Shown here: piece by piece, positions 1-8,341 of the stretch
How the letters are laid out: each line of letters begins with the position of its first letter
Position numbering within the stretch: the first letter of the stretch is position 1
Assembly (NCBI GenBank): GCA_017380575.1
Contig: JAFODS010000067.1
Location: 1-64,000 of the forward strand
Length of the DNA: 64,000 nt
Direction: 5' to 3'
From: Clostridia bacterium
GTDB taxonomy: Bacteria > Bacillota > Clostridia > Oscillospirales > Acutalibacteraceae
The notes under the pieces: generated by a model
The model's database searches: none
What the model was told of the DNA's origin: nothing
The model's input: the letters and a program-made list of their open reading frames with translations, nothing else
Made by a program: the position numbers and the translations under genes

Positions 1-1041
1 AACCTCAGAAACAATCTTTTCAACAGTAACTTTAACAGGTACTTTATCTACAAAAATATCTGCGATCGCTTTCTGTGCGGTTGCAAGATTAACAGGCAAG
101 CCCTGCATTGTAACAAAAGCCTGCATCTTCTTAACAGCACCTTCAAGCTGACGGATATTGTTCTTAAGCTTTTCAGCGATAAACTGGACACATTCATCGG
201 GAAGATCAAAGTTGAGAATATCAGCTTTTCTCTTGATGATAGCCATTCGTGTTTCAATATCGGGTGGCTGGATATCTGCCATCAAGCCCCATTCAAAACG
301 GTTCTTTAATCTGTCTTCAAGAAGGGAAATCTCTTTCGGAGGACGGTCAGATGTGAGAACGATCTGATTTCCTGCCTGATAAAGAGCATTAAATGTATGG
401 AAGAACTCTTCCTGCGTTGATTCCTTACCAGCAATGAACTGAACGTCGTCAACAAGAAGTATATCAGCGTTACGATATTTTTTATGAAATTCAATTGTAC
501 TTTTTGAAGAAATATATCTGATAAGTTCGTTAGTGAAATCTTCACCGCGAGTATAGATTATCTTTGCATTTGGATTCTGCTGTTCAATTGAATGACATAT
601 AGCATTGAGAAGGTGAGTTTTTCCGAGACCGGAATTACCGTAAATAAACAACGGGTTATATTTGTTTCCGGGATCATTGGCAACTGCACTTGCTGCGGCA
701 TATGCGAATTTATTAGATGCACCGACAACAAAAGAATCAAAAGTATCCTCAGCTTTAAGGTTTTCCGGCTCCTTCTTGGATACATATTCTGTTGCAGCAT
801 CAACATCAACAAGTTCAATATCTATGTCAAATCCTAACACGTTTGTAAAGGAATCTGTAAGTTTGCCCATAAATTTTGTTTCTATGATTTTACGCTTGAA
901 ATCAGAAAGTGCAATAACAACCTTCTTTTCAGTAAAGCTTACAAGCTCCATATCTTTAAACCAAACGTTATATATGGATTCAGATACCTGTTTTTTACAT
1001 TCTTCTTTAATTAATTCCCAAAGTTCTGCGAATGAATCCAT
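1..1041 (-). CDS. dnaA: Chromosomal replication initiator DnaA (3' end beyond window)
   Basis: DnaA is the AAA+ initiator that binds and melts oriC. The 347 codons visible cover domain I from residue 1, a Walker A loop GNSGLGKT at about 135-142 and a Walker B LLVDDVQ at about 195, followed by the RNRF arginine-finger region. Domain IV, the DNA-binding part of about 100 residues, lies past the left edge. The ATG at 1041 has an AGGAG site 10 nt upstream and a sigma-A promoter close by. The upstream neighbour is a secreted hydrolase-like gene, not the usual rpmH-rnpA-yidC set, and I see no DnaA-box cluster in the 154 nt between them. Confidence 0.97.
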   Translation of the reverse strand, partial: MDSFAELWELIKEECKKQVSESIYNVWFKDMELVSFTEKKVVIALSDFKRKIIETKFMGKLTDSFTNVLGFDIDIELVDVDAATEYVSKKEPENLKAEDTFDSFVVGASNKFAYAAASAVANDPGNKYNPLFIYGNSGLGKTHLLNAICHSIEQQNPNAKIIYTRGEDFTNELIRYISSKSTIEFHKKYRNADILLVDDVQFIAGKESTQEEFFHTFNALYQAGNQIVLTSDRPPKEISLLEDRLKNRFEWGLMADIQPPDIETRMAIIKRKADILNFDLPDECVQFIAEKLKNNIRQLEGAVKKMQAFVTMQGLPVNLATAQKAIADIFVDKVPVKVTVEKIVSEV

Positions 1042-1080
1042 CTTTTTTCAACTCCTGCCAATATATTGCGTTACCGAATA

Positions 1081-1109
1081 AGTATATCACAAAGGTGCTT
1101 CAAATTCAA
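1081..1109 (-). promoter_or_regulatory. Sigma-A promoter of dnaA
   Basis: Read on the minus strand: -35 TTGAAT (1104-1109), a 17-nt spacer and -10 TATACT (1081-1086). It sits about 40 nt ahead of the dnaA start, giving a short leader. Seen by eye only. Confidence 0.55.
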
Positions 1110-1161
1110 TGTTGAAAATATACAATTATAGCTTGATTTTAATAAATTTATTATATGAAGA

Positions 1162-1190
1162 AAAGATGCCCTGAAAATCAGAGCATCTTT
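1162..1190 (-). terminator. Rho-independent terminator after the hydrolase-like gene
   Basis: Stem AAAGATGC plus CTGA pairs with TCAG plus GCATCTTT around one mismatch and an AAA loop. T-rich tracts lie on both sides, so it could act in both directions. It lies 6 nt after the stop of the minus-strand gene ending at 1196 and separates that gene from dnaA. Confidence 0.8.
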
Positions 1191-1195
1191 TTAAA

Positions 1196-3202
1196 TCATT
1201 CAAACATTGCCATCCAGAACTGGGAGTATGCCTTTGTGCCGAAAATTCCGCAAAGTGACTGATCGGTAATCTTGATAATTGTTTCAATCGCTTTGACTGT
1301 CGGGTCGAGCTCATTCATCTGCTTCTGAGTGAGAATATAAATATCTTCGTCAGAAAGACCTGAGTATTTGTTACACATAATATTTACTCGGAGTGTAGTT
1401 TCCTTACAGAATGCATCGTCAGCGATGGTTGCACGCATAACACGTTCACATTCATAAAGAAGAGCTTCGCATTCTTTTGCATCTTCTGCAGACATTTCAA
1501 TTTCGCCGTCAAGATACTTCTGATAAATTTTCTTAAGGTCGTTATATCTCCAACGTCTGATAAACCAGTTGTCTGAATTTCCGTTAAACTGCGGGAATTT
1601 TTCAGGATTTGTGTGAACATCATCAACCTCATCAGAGTAGAGGAGAGCAAGAGCAAGATTGATTACAGGTGCATTGTTAGCTGTGTCTTCATGGTTCATA
1701 TTGTAGAAATACCAGGTATTATCGGGAAGTACACCTGTTGAAGCATCAAGCTCTCTGTCAGGTGAAATATATGAATATTCACTGTCGATTGCCTGCTTAT
1801 AATCAGCGGGTAACTGTTCACCGGGAAGAGCAGCAGTTGCACCAAGAGTAGTTGATTCAACTTGGATGATGCCGTCGCCATTAACTTCAAATGAATCACC
1901 CATAAGCTGGAAGAAGTTATATCTTGCTTCGCCTGTATGGAGGCTGTAGCCTGAAATAATATTGATTTCAATGCCGTTATCAACCATTGTTCTGATGTTA
2001 TCTTCAAGGTTCATCTGTGCACGGTAGAAAGCATCCGTCATTGCTCTGATTGGTGCATGCTCAGCGTCTCCAAGATATTTTTCGGCAAGCTCAGGATAAT
2101 CTTCACGAGTTACCATTGCCCACATCTGCGGAGTGTTGATAAGAAGATTTTCAAGAAGTACGTTGTACATACTTGTGATCATCGAAGCATTGACATCAGC
2201 AGGAAGTGCACGGATAAGAAGGTTAACGAGGCTGCCTATCATGCTTCCGTATTCAGTAAATTCACCGATTATAATCGGGAAAAGATCTCTGTACCAATAC
2301 TCACCATCAAGGTTGAAATCACGCTGATACATATCGCTTACTACCTGTGTACCGTTAAGAACGGGAACAACATTTACAACAGCGTTTACTTTATCTGTGT
2401 CAGTGTATTTTTCAGCATAAGCTGTGAATATAGTACCACCAAGGCTTATCGGGAGAAGATTGACCTTCTTTGCACCTGTCTTCTCAAGAACCATATCAAT
2501 GTACTTATCAAGGTTATCAGCTGAAGCCATAGCGTCGCCGAAAAGACTGAAGGTAAAGAAGAAGAGATTTTCTTCGCCGATAACTTCAGCAACCGAACGA
2601 AGAGGAAGAATTTTGTAAAGATATTCAGTCTGATTTTCCATATATGACTGATTCTCATAATCCTTGGTTGCAAAATCAGCAAATGAGCCATTGAATTCGA
2701 GCAAACCGATTTCGTTATTAGCAAACGTTCCGTCAGGAAGTGTTTTCTGAACAGAGAAAGCGGCGTCTGCAAGCTTTGCGATACCGTCAACAAGACCTGC
2801 GTCGCTCTGTGTCATTACTGAAAGAACGAGAGGTACAATAAACTGAGTAACAGCTGCAAGAACTATTGCCGGAATATCAAGAATAATGGTTGAACCTGTC
2901 ATATCATTGCCGAAAGCATCCTGCTTGATCGGCGGTTTTGACGGATCTTCAGCGTTTTCATAATCGTAGTTCTCGTCAACTACGTATGTAATAGAATGTG
3001 AAATTCCGGGAACTACAACAAGAGGGTAATAATTACCGTTTTCGTCTTTTTCATCATAAACAACACTCATATCTTCAAGTGTATATTTATAATTTTCTGC
3101 TGCAGTTGTGCTTGGTACGGGCTGAGGAGCAGCCTGAAGTGTAGGCAAAATAGCCATAAGTACTGAAAGGATTACAGAAATAGATTTGATAGCAAGATTC
3201 AT
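1196..3202 (-). CDS. Secreted alpha/beta-hydrolase-like protein, function unknown
   Basis: This is a 668-residue protein that I do not recognise as a named family. Residues 1-24 form a signal peptide ending near TLQA-AP, so it is probably exported. VVVPGISHS (62-70) resembles the strand and oxyanion loop of lipases. PISLGGT (251-257) resembles a nucleophile elbow GxSxG with Ser253, but with Pro in place of the first Gly. A hydrophobic stretch at 105-130 could be a lid or membrane-contact segment. The C-terminal half is acidic and helical-looking. The start is an ATG with AGGAGG 6 nt upstream, its own promoter and its own terminator, so it is a single-gene unit. Lipase or esterase activity is inference from two motifs. 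Confidence 0.6.
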   Translation of the reverse strand: MNLAIKSISVILSVLMAILPTLQAAPQPVPSTTAAENYKYTLEDMSVVYDEKDENGNYYPLVVVPGISHSITYVVDENYDYENAEDPSKPPIKQDAFGNDMTGSTIILDIPAIVLAAVTQFIVPLVLSVMTQSDAGLVDGIAKLADAAFSVQKTLPDGTFANNEIGLLEFNGSFADFATKDYENQSYMENQTEYLYKILPLRSVAEVIGEENLFFFTFSLFGDAMASADNLDKYIDMVLEKTGAKKVNLLPISLGGTIFTAYAEKYTDTDKVNAVVNVVPVLNGTQVVSDMYQRDFNLDGEYWYRDLFPIIIGEFTEYGSMIGSLVNLLIRALPADVNASMITSMYNVLLENLLINTPQMWAMVTREDYPELAEKYLGDAEHAPIRAMTDAFYRAQMNLEDNIRTMVDNGIEINIISGYSLHTGEARYNFFQLMGDSFEVNGDGIIQVESTTLGATAALPGEQLPADYKQAIDSEYSYISPDRELDASTGVLPDNTWYFYNMNHEDTANNAPVINLALALLYSDEVDDVHTNPEKFPQFNGNSDNWFIRRWRYNDLKKIYQKYLDGEIEMSAEDAKECEALLYECERVMRATIADDAFCKETTLRVNIMCNKYSGLSDEDIYILTQKQMNELDPTVKAIETIIKITDQSLCGIFGTKAYSQFWMAMFE

Positions 3203-3230
3203 CGTATTCCTCCTAATTTATGATGAAAAT

Positions 3231-3259
3231 ATAATATCATATAAGAATAAAATTTTCAA
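3231..3259 (-). promoter_or_regulatory. Sigma-A promoter of the hydrolase-like gene
   Basis: On the minus strand: -35 TTGAAA (3254-3259), a 17-nt spacer and -10 TATTAT (3231-3236), about 29 nt before the start codon. It diverges from the promoter of the PAP2 gene, with only 17 nt between the two -35 elements. Confidence 0.65.
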
Positions 3260-3276
3260 GTATTCGCCTTAAAGTA

Positions 3277-3305
3277 TTGAAATAGTGTCAAAATAATGCT
3301 ATAAT
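3277..3305 (+). promoter_or_regulatory. Sigma-A promoter of the PAP2 phosphatase gene
   Basis: -35 TTGAAA (3277-3282), a 17-nt spacer and a consensus -10 TATAAT (3300-3305), 28 nt before the start codon. It is the divergent partner of the promoter at 3231-3259. Confidence 0.7.
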
Positions 3306-3332
3306 TAGCAAAATTTGTTGGAGGTTTATCAT

Positions 3333-4013
3333 ATGACTGAATTAACAGCTGCAGCTCAGTGGTTAAACGACACTTTCTATAGTTTCGACTATGCAATTCT
3401 AGAGTTTTTCCACAACACATTCAATCAGGGAGCAGGAAGTACTTTCTGGGATCCGTTTTTTAAGTTTGTAACACTTTTAGGTGAAGAGGGTCTTTTCTTT
3501 ATCATCATTTCTATAATAATGATGCTCTTCAAGAAAACAAGAAAAGCAGGCATGGCAATGCTTCTTGCTATCGGTGTAGGTGCACTTTTCACAAACGTTT
3601 CAATCAAACCGCTTGTTGCAAGACCCAGACCGTTCCAGAACGAACTCAGCGATTGCTTTGAAGCTTTCAAGCAGTGGTGGATTGATGCAGGTTCAACAAA
3701 GGTTGGCGAAAAATCATTCCCGTCTGGTCACACAACATCCGCAATGGCAGCAATGGCAGGCTACTTCTTTGCAAGTAATAAAAAGTACATAAGCTGGACA
3801 GCACTTCTTTTCGCAGTGCTTATGGGATGCTCAAGAATCTATCTTTGTGTTCACTATCCGTCAGATATTCTCGGCGGTATTGTAGTCGGTATTCTTGCAG
3901 GACTTATCGCATATCTTCTTATCAACCTTCTTTATTCAAAAACAAACAAAAAGGGTATCAAAGCAATGGTTGAATGGGATATAGTAAACCAGATCAAGAA
4001 GAAAAAATCATAA
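3333..4013 (+). CDS. PAP2-family membrane phosphatase (undecaprenyl-diphosphatase-like)
   Basis: This 226-residue integral membrane protein carries all three PAP2 motifs: K92-x6-RP (KPLVARPRP), PSGH at 130-133, and SRIYLCVHYPSD at 167-178 with the catalytic His and Asp. Members remove phosphate from lipid pyrophosphates or phosphatidate, often recycling undecaprenyl pyrophosphate for the cell wall, with the active site facing outward. The substrate here is not proven. The ATG at 3333 is chosen over an in-frame TTG at 3315 because GGAGG ends 8 nt before it. It is monocistronic between a strong promoter and a strong terminator, next to rodA. Confidence 0.88.
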   Translation: MTELTAAAQWLNDTFYSFDYAILEFFHNTFNQGAGSTFWDPFFKFVTLLGEEGLFFIIISIIMMLFKKTRKAGMAMLLAIGVGALFTNVSIKPLVARPRPFQNELSDCFEAFKQWWIDAGSTKVGEKSFPSGHTTSAMAAMAGYFFASNKKYISWTALLFAVLMGCSRIYLCVHYPSDILGGIVVGILAGLIAYLLINLLYSKTNKKGIKAMVEWDIVNQIKKKKS

Positions 4014-4019
4014 TAACAA

Positions 4020-4050
4020 AGCCTCGGTTTTGAACCGAGGCTGTTTTTTT
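4020..4050 (+). terminator. Strong terminator between PAP2 gene and rodA
   Basis: A perfect 10-bp stem AGCCTCGGTT/AACCGAGGCT with a TTG loop is followed by G and seven T on the plus strand. It ends the PAP2 transcript and overlaps the last bases of the convergent rodA, where it may also stop minus-strand transcription less efficiently. Confidence 0.9.
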
Positions 4051-5239
4051 AATCTGTGAACGGAGTATAAATTTTTCCGAATTTAAAATCGACCGGGTCG
4101 CGGGTCAATGACGAACGATAAACACTCATAACCATACCTATTGCAAAATAAATGCAAAGACTGGATGATCCGCCGGCACTCATAAACGGTAGCGTGATAC
4201 CGATTACGGGTAAAACCATGAGGCACATTCCTATATTGATTACTACGTGTGCAACTATCATAACAGCAACTGCCGTACAGATGATTTTACCGACAAAAGA
4301 AACCGCGTGCTGACCTACATAAATTATCTTAATTACAAGAATTAAAAGTAGAACTAATGCAAAAATTGCACCAACCAAACCAAGCTCTTCGCCGACAACG
4401 GTAAAAATCATATCGTTTCTGCTTTCGGGAACAAGACCGTTTTGTGTGTATGGTCCTTCAAACAATCCCTGACCGAATATTTTACCTGAGCCAATTGCAT
4501 TAACACCTTGCTGCTGCTGAAAAATTACTTCCTCATAGGTTGCTTCGGTCAAAGAAGAAGGGGAATAAATAGCCATAAATCGCTGCTTCTGGAAGTCTGA
4601 GAAGAATTCGAACCAAAGTAACGGAGCCGCACAGGCAATAACACCAACGCCAAACAAGAAGTATCGGATATATAAGCCTGCAACAAAAAGCATTCCGAGT
4701 GTCATTACAACAAAAACAAGAGCTGAACCGAGGTCACCTGTAAGAATAACAAGTGCAACAACAACCATAGCGTGAATACCGAGCATAACAACATTTTTAA
4801 ACTTATTTATATCGTGCCTTACGTTGTTTAGATGCACGGCAAAGGTTATCATAAATCCTATCTTCAAAAGCTCTGATGGCTGAAAATAAAAACTGCCTAA
4901 CTTAATCCACGAAATTGCGTCAGAACGTCCGGAAGGAGCATCGCCGATAAAGAACAGTGACACCATCAAACCTAAGCAAACTATCGCTATAATAGGCCAC
5001 AGTCGTGCCAGAGCTTCATAATCTACCAATGAAATTATAAAAGCACATATTACACCGAGAATAACAGCGATTGCCATTGTGCGGACATCACGGGGTATCA
5101 GCATATCTTCAGTCAGAGTTCTTCTTGTGGCGCTGTAAACCATGATTATACCGAAGGTTGAAAGTAAAATACTGAGCGTGATAAGGAATTTGTCTGTACC
5201 TTTAAGAAAATCCTTAAACCAGTAAATTATTTTGTTCAA
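4049..5239 (-). CDS. rodA: SEDS peptidoglycan polymerase, RodA type
   Basis: SEDS proteins polymerise lipid II into glycan strands with a class B PBP. RodA serves the elongation complex. The 396-residue product has about ten membrane segments and the SEDS signatures ISWIKLGSFYFQPSELLKI, NAIGSGKIFGQGLFEG, PESRNDMIFTVVGEELG and the final LPFMSAGGSS. The GSG-FG-G-L and VVGEELG wording fits RodA better than FtsW or SpoVE, but paralogue assignment by eye is not certain. The start is TTG at 5239, because GGAGG lies 7 nt upstream; codons further upstream lack a site. It has its own promoter and no partner PBP beside it. Confidence 0.82.
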   Translation of the reverse strand: MNKIIYWFKDFLKGTDKFLITLSILLSTFGIIMVYSATRRTLTEDMLIPRDVRTMAIAVILGVICAFIISLVDYEALARLWPIIAIVCLGLMVSLFFIGDAPSGRSDAISWIKLGSFYFQPSELLKIGFMITFAVHLNNVRHDINKFKNVVMLGIHAMVVVALVILTGDLGSALVFVVMTLGMLFVAGLYIRYFLFGVGVIACAAPLLWFEFFSDFQKQRFMAIYSPSSLTEATYEEVIFQQQQGVNAIGSGKIFGQGLFEGPYTQNGLVPESRNDMIFTVVGEELGLVGAIFALVLLLILVIKIIYVGQHAVSFVGKIICTAVAVMIVAHVVINIGMCLMVLPVIGITLPFMSAGGSSSLCIYFAIGMVMSVYRSSLTRDPVDFKFGKIYTPFTD

Positions 5240-5273
5240 AGCTTCACCTCCGTAATATTTTAATACACGAATA

Positions 5274-5302
5274 ATTATATATGTAATCTGTTTTAATTTC
5301 AA
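5274..5302 (-). promoter_or_regulatory. Sigma-A promoter of rodA
   Basis: Minus strand: -35 TTGAAA (5297-5302), a 17-nt spacer and a consensus -10 TATAAT (5274-5279), 34 nt ahead of the TTG start. Confidence 0.7.
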
Positions 5303-5313
5303 GTACAAAGTTA

Positions 5314-5341
5314 TTTACTTATTTAAAAAATATGATATAAT
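5314..5341 (+). promoter_or_regulatory. Probable promoter of the tsaE-tsaB-rpiB-upp run
   Basis: -10 TATAAT (5336-5341), with a weak -35 TTTACT (5314-5319) and a 16-nt spacer. It lies 30 nt before the TTG start of tsaE and diverges from the rodA promoter. Confidence 0.5.
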
Positions 5342-5371
5342 AATCTCAATGATTAAAGATGGAGTGATATT

Positions 5372-5806
5372 TTGTCTTCTTTTTACAGCAAAAGCGTTAA
5401 AGATACTGTAGAGCTCGGCAATAAACTCGGCAGTAAATTGAGTAAAGGCAAGGTTGTAGCCTATTTCGGACCTATGGGAATGGGAAAGACAGCATTTACT
5501 CACGGTCTTGCTGAAGGTCTTGGAATTGATGAAAAGAACGTCAGCAGTCCTACCTTTGCTCTTGTACATGAATATAAGGGTAAAGAGAACAAATTATATC
5601 ATTTCGATATGTACAGGATATCAACTTGGGATGATCTTTATTCTACGGGTTATTTTGACTATCTTGATGCAGAGGAAATTCTTGCTGTTGAGTGGAGCGA
5701 GAATATTGAAAACGCTTTGCCTGAAGATTGTATCAAGGTGATTTTTTCACCCGGTGAAAATGAGAACGAAAGAAACATTGAAATAATTGGAGTAGATTTA
5801 CTTTGA
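5372..5806 (+). CDS. tsaE: tRNA t6A biosynthesis ATPase TsaE
   Basis: TsaE is the small ATPase that works with TsaB and TsaD to place threonylcarbamoyl on A37 of ANN-decoding tRNAs. The 144-residue product has a P-loop GPMGMGKT at 33-40, then SSPTFALVHEY, FDMYRI and the acidic AVEWSENIE typical of the family. The start is TTG with GGAG 7 nt upstream. Its stop overlaps the TTG of tsaB by 4 nt (TTGA), which indicates translational coupling. tsaD is not in this window. Confidence 0.95.
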   Translation: MSSFYSKSVKDTVELGNKLGSKLSKGKVVAYFGPMGMGKTAFTHGLAEGLGIDEKNVSSPTFALVHEYKGKENKLYHFDMYRISTWDDLYSTGYFDYLDAEEILAVEWSENIENALPEDCIKVIFSPGENENERNIEIIGVDLL

Positions 5807-6507
5807 AAATATTAGGAATTGACAGCTCAGCAAAATCTGCATCTGTGGCTGTTACAGACAACGGAAAAATCCTCAGCAGTTTCTATATTAACACAGGTCT
5901 GACTCATTCACAGACATTGATGCCGATGCTTGATAATGCATTAAAATGTGCATCTTTAACTCTTGATGACATTGATGTTGTTGCTGTAAACAAGGGCCCG
6001 GGTTCATTTACAGGAATCAGAATCGGCGTTGCTGCAGCAAAAGGAATTGCTGATACAAAAAATATAAATACTATCGGAATTTCAACACTTGAATCAATGG
6101 CGTACAATCTTATTGGCTTCGATTGTATCGCTGCTGCTGTTATGGATGCTCGTTGCTCACAGGTTTATACAGCACTTTTCAGAGTGAAGGATGCAGCGAT
6201 CGAAAGGCTTACAGACGACCTTGCAGTACCTATATCCGAATTAAAAGAAATGTTATCTTCTTACAATGAAGAAATAATACTTGTCGGTGACGGTGCTGAT
6301 ATTTGTTATCGTGCATTGTGTGACAATTTCGCTGAGATTAAAGTTGCACCTGAAGCTTATAAATATCAGAACGCAACGGGTGTATGCCTTGCAACTGAAA
6401 CAAAAGATGAAAAACTTTATGTTAAAAGTAATGAATTAGTACCTGAATATTTGCGTTTACCTCAGGCAGAACGCGAGTTAAAAAATAAACTAAAAAAAGG
6501 TGAGTGA
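5803..6507 (+). CDS. tsaB: tRNA t6A biosynthesis protein TsaB
   Basis: TsaB is the inactive ASKHA-fold partner of TsaD in threonylcarbamoyl transfer to tRNA. The 234-residue product opens with ILGIDSSAKSASVAV and contains the hallmark NKGPGSFTGIRIGVAAAKG around residues 63-81, both typical of TsaB. It starts with TTG inside the tsaE stop region. It ends against the rpiB ribosome-binding site. The usual clostridial third gene rimI is absent here; rpiB follows instead. Confidence 0.95.
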   Translation: MKILGIDSSAKSASVAVTDNGKILSSFYINTGLTHSQTLMPMLDNALKCASLTLDDIDVVAVNKGPGSFTGIRIGVAAAKGIADTKNINTIGISTLESMAYNLIGFDCIAAAVMDARCSQVYTALFRVKDAAIERLTDDLAVPISELKEMLSSYNEEIILVGDGADICYRALCDNFAEIKVAPEAYKYQNATGVCLATETKDEKLYVKSNELVPEYLRLPQAERELKNKLKKGE

Positions 6508-6512
6508 AAAAT

Positions 6513-6959
6513 ATGAGAATTGCAATCGGTGCCGATCATGGCGGATTCGAGCTCAAAGAATCTATCAAAAAACATCTTGAAGAAGTCGGCGGTTATGAAA
6601 TCACGGATTACGGTACTTATACAAGTGAATCTGTTGATTATGCTGCTATTGCATATAAAGTAGGTACAGCTGTTACTGAAGAAAAAATTCTCGGAATTCT
6701 TTGCTGCGGTACAGGTATCGGCATCAGTATGGCTGCAAACAAAGTGAAAGGTGTACGTGCTGCTTGCTGTTCGGATTATTTCAGCGCAAAGCTTACACGA
6801 GCTCATAACGACGCAAACATTCTTTGCCTTGGCGGCCGTGTTGTAGGTGCAGGTCTTGCAAATGAGCTTGTTGATATTTTCCTCAATACTGAATTTGAAG
6901 GTGGCAGACACCAGAGAAGAATAGATCAGATTTCAGCAATTGAAAACGGTGAGTTTTAA
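6513..6959 (+). CDS. rpiB: Ribose-5-phosphate isomerase B
   Basis: RpiB interconverts ribose 5-phosphate and ribulose 5-phosphate in the non-oxidative pentose phosphate pathway; some relatives use other aldose phosphates. The 148-residue product matches the family length and has [15 protein letters not shown], the active-site CCGTGIGIS near residues 64-72 with the catalytic Cys, and the [14 protein letters not shown] segment. The ATG at 6513 is preferred to a GTG at 6504 that overlaps the tsaB stop, because it matches the conserved N-terminus and has GGTGAG 8 nt upstream. Ribose 5-phosphate is the precursor of PRPP, the co-substrate of the next gene product. Confidence 0.93.
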   Translation: MRIAIGADHGGFELKESIKKHLEEVGGYEITDYGTYTSESVDYAAIAYKVGTAVTEEKILGILCCGTGIGISMAANKVKGVRAACCSDYFSAKLTRAHNDANILCLGGRVVGAGLANELVDIFLNTEFEGGRHQRRIDQISAIENGEF

Positions 6960-6973
6960 GGAGGTTAAAAACC

Positions 6974-7603
6974 ATGGGCAACGTTATTATTACCAATCAT
7001 CCTCTTATTCAGCACAAATTATCAATTTTGAGAGATGTACATACATCATCAAAAGATTTCAGAAACCTTGTAAGTGAAATTGCAACACTTATGTGTTACG
7101 AAGCAACAAGAGATCTTCCTTTGCATGAAATTGAAATTGAAACACCGATCTGCAAATGTACTGCACACAGCCTTGAGGGTAAAAAGCTTGCTTTTGTTCC
7201 AATTCTTCGTGCAGGTCTTGGTATGGTGGACGGTGTTCTTCAGCTTGTTCCTTCAGCAAGAGTAGGCCATATCGGTCTGTACCGTGACCCTGAAACATTG
7301 AAACCTGTTGAATATTATTGTAAATTACCTGCAGACATCAATGAACGCGATGTAATTGTTCTTGATCCGATGTTGGCAACAGGTGGTTCCGCAATTGATG
7401 CGATTACTTTGATAAAGGAAAGAAATCCTAAATCAATTAAGTTTATGGGTCTTATTGCTGCACCTGAAGGAGTAGCTGCTCTCAAAGAAGCTCATCCTGA
7501 TGTTGATATTTTCCTTGCAGCTGAAGACGAGAAGCTTAACGATCACTGTTATATTGTTCCCGGTCTCGGAGATGCTGGCGACAGAATCTTCGGAACTAAA
7601 TAA
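6974..7603 (+). CDS. upp: Uracil phosphoribosyltransferase
   Basis: Upp salvages uracil to UMP using PRPP. The 209-residue product has the family features [13 protein letters not shown], the PRPP-binding loop [12 protein letters not shown] (near 124-135), and the C-terminal [16 protein letters not shown] that holds uracil. The ATG is preceded by GGAGG at normal spacing, 14 nt after rpiB, and the gene ends in a strong terminator. The pairing with rpiB groups ribose-phosphate supply with pyrimidine salvage. No PyrR-type leader was seen. Confidence 0.97.
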   Translation: MGNVIITNHPLIQHKLSILRDVHTSSKDFRNLVSEIATLMCYEATRDLPLHEIEIETPICKCTAHSLEGKKLAFVPILRAGLGMVDGVLQLVPSARVGHIGLYRDPETLKPVEYYCKLPADINERDVIVLDPMLATGGSAIDAITLIKERNPKSIKFMGLIAAPEGVAALKEAHPDVDIFLAAEDEKLNDHCYIVPGLGDAGDRIFGTK

Positions 7604-7613
7604 AAAATTTGAA

Positions 7614-7649
7614 ACCGCTGTGATTTTAAAGTCACAGCGGTATTTTTTT
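7614..7649 (+). terminator. Rho-independent terminator after upp
   Basis: A perfect 10-bp stem ACCGCTGTGA/TCACAGCGGT with an 8-nt loop is followed by A and seven T. It closes the tsaE-tsaB-rpiB-upp transcript. Confidence 0.92.
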
Positions 7650-7705
7650 CAGCTTGTCTGCATATGTTTTACTGTTAATTGACAGCTTGTACGGAGGGAT
7701 AAAGC

Positions 7706-8341
7706 TTGGATAAAAAAATTATTAATCAACCGGTAAATCTGCATAAATTTAAAATAAAATTTAATAATTATATGCCTGATTGGAAGGTTGTAACACCCGT
7801 AATATTTTCAGTTGCGGGAATTATTCTGGGTTCAAAGGCTGCAAAAGGGGAGAGGGGAATATATTTAAAATTAAGTGAATTAATTAATCAATATGTTCTC
7901 TCTGATACAAGTGTATCAATATACGAAAATTTAACACTTCATCTTTTATTGCCGACTATTTTTGCTGTTGTAATATTTTTCTTCGGATTATCCGTTTACG
8001 GTTGTTTTACGGTAAATGCAGTTCCGTTAATATACAGTTTTATTTTTAGTATGATTGTATACTTCTTTTTGGATACTTACACATTAAAAGGACTCGCTTA
8101 TGTTGCAATTATGATATTACCGTATTGTATACTTTCGTTAGCTTCATTGATAACAATAACAGGTGAAAGCATGAGTATGTCACAGTTACTTATAAAAACG
8201 CTTGGAAAGTCGAAAAGACTTAACAATTACAACTTTGGTGTATACTATAAAAAAACATTGACACTTTATTTGTTTATAATCCTTGCAGTCGCCGTAAGAA
8301 TTATAATGAATAAACTATTCAGTAATATCTTTGTTTTTTGA
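7706..8341 (+). CDS. SpoIIM-like membrane protein
   Basis: This 211-residue protein has a polar N-terminus and about five hydrophobic segments (near 28-48, 84-103, 105-125, 128-150 and 188-208). Length and topology fit stage II sporulation protein M, part of the SpoIIDMP complex for engulfment. A tyrosine recombinase next to it fits Bacillus and clostridial gene order, where spoIIM lies near xerD. No catalytic motif is expected or seen, so the assignment rests on shape and neighbourhood. The start is TTG with GGAGG 8 nt upstream. Its 3' end overlaps the convergent recombinase gene by 27 nt. Confidence 0.6.
   Translation: MDKKIINQPVNLHKFKIKFNNYMPDWKVVTPVIFSVAGIILGSKAAKGERGIYLKLSELINQYVLSDTSVSIYENLTLHLLLPTIFAVVIFFFGLSVYGCFTVNAVPLIYSFIFSMIVYFFLDTYTLKGLAYVAIMILPYCILSLASLITITGESMSMSQLLIKTLGKSKRLNNYNFGVYYKKTLTLYLFIILAVAVRIIMNKLFSNIFVF

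Noticed and set aside
662..1081. A 139-codon plus-strand frame opposite dnaA
   Set aside because: Antisense to the conserved Walker A region of dnaA; composition reflects the complementary frame only.
1042..1195. oriC next to dnaA
   Set aside because: No cluster of TTATCCACA-like boxes was seen; the region is explained by a promoter and a terminator.
2057..2524. A 155-codon plus-strand frame opposite the hydrolase-like gene
   Set aside because: It lies wholly antisense to a gene with signal peptide, promoter and ribosome-binding site, has no site of its own and no recognisable protein features.
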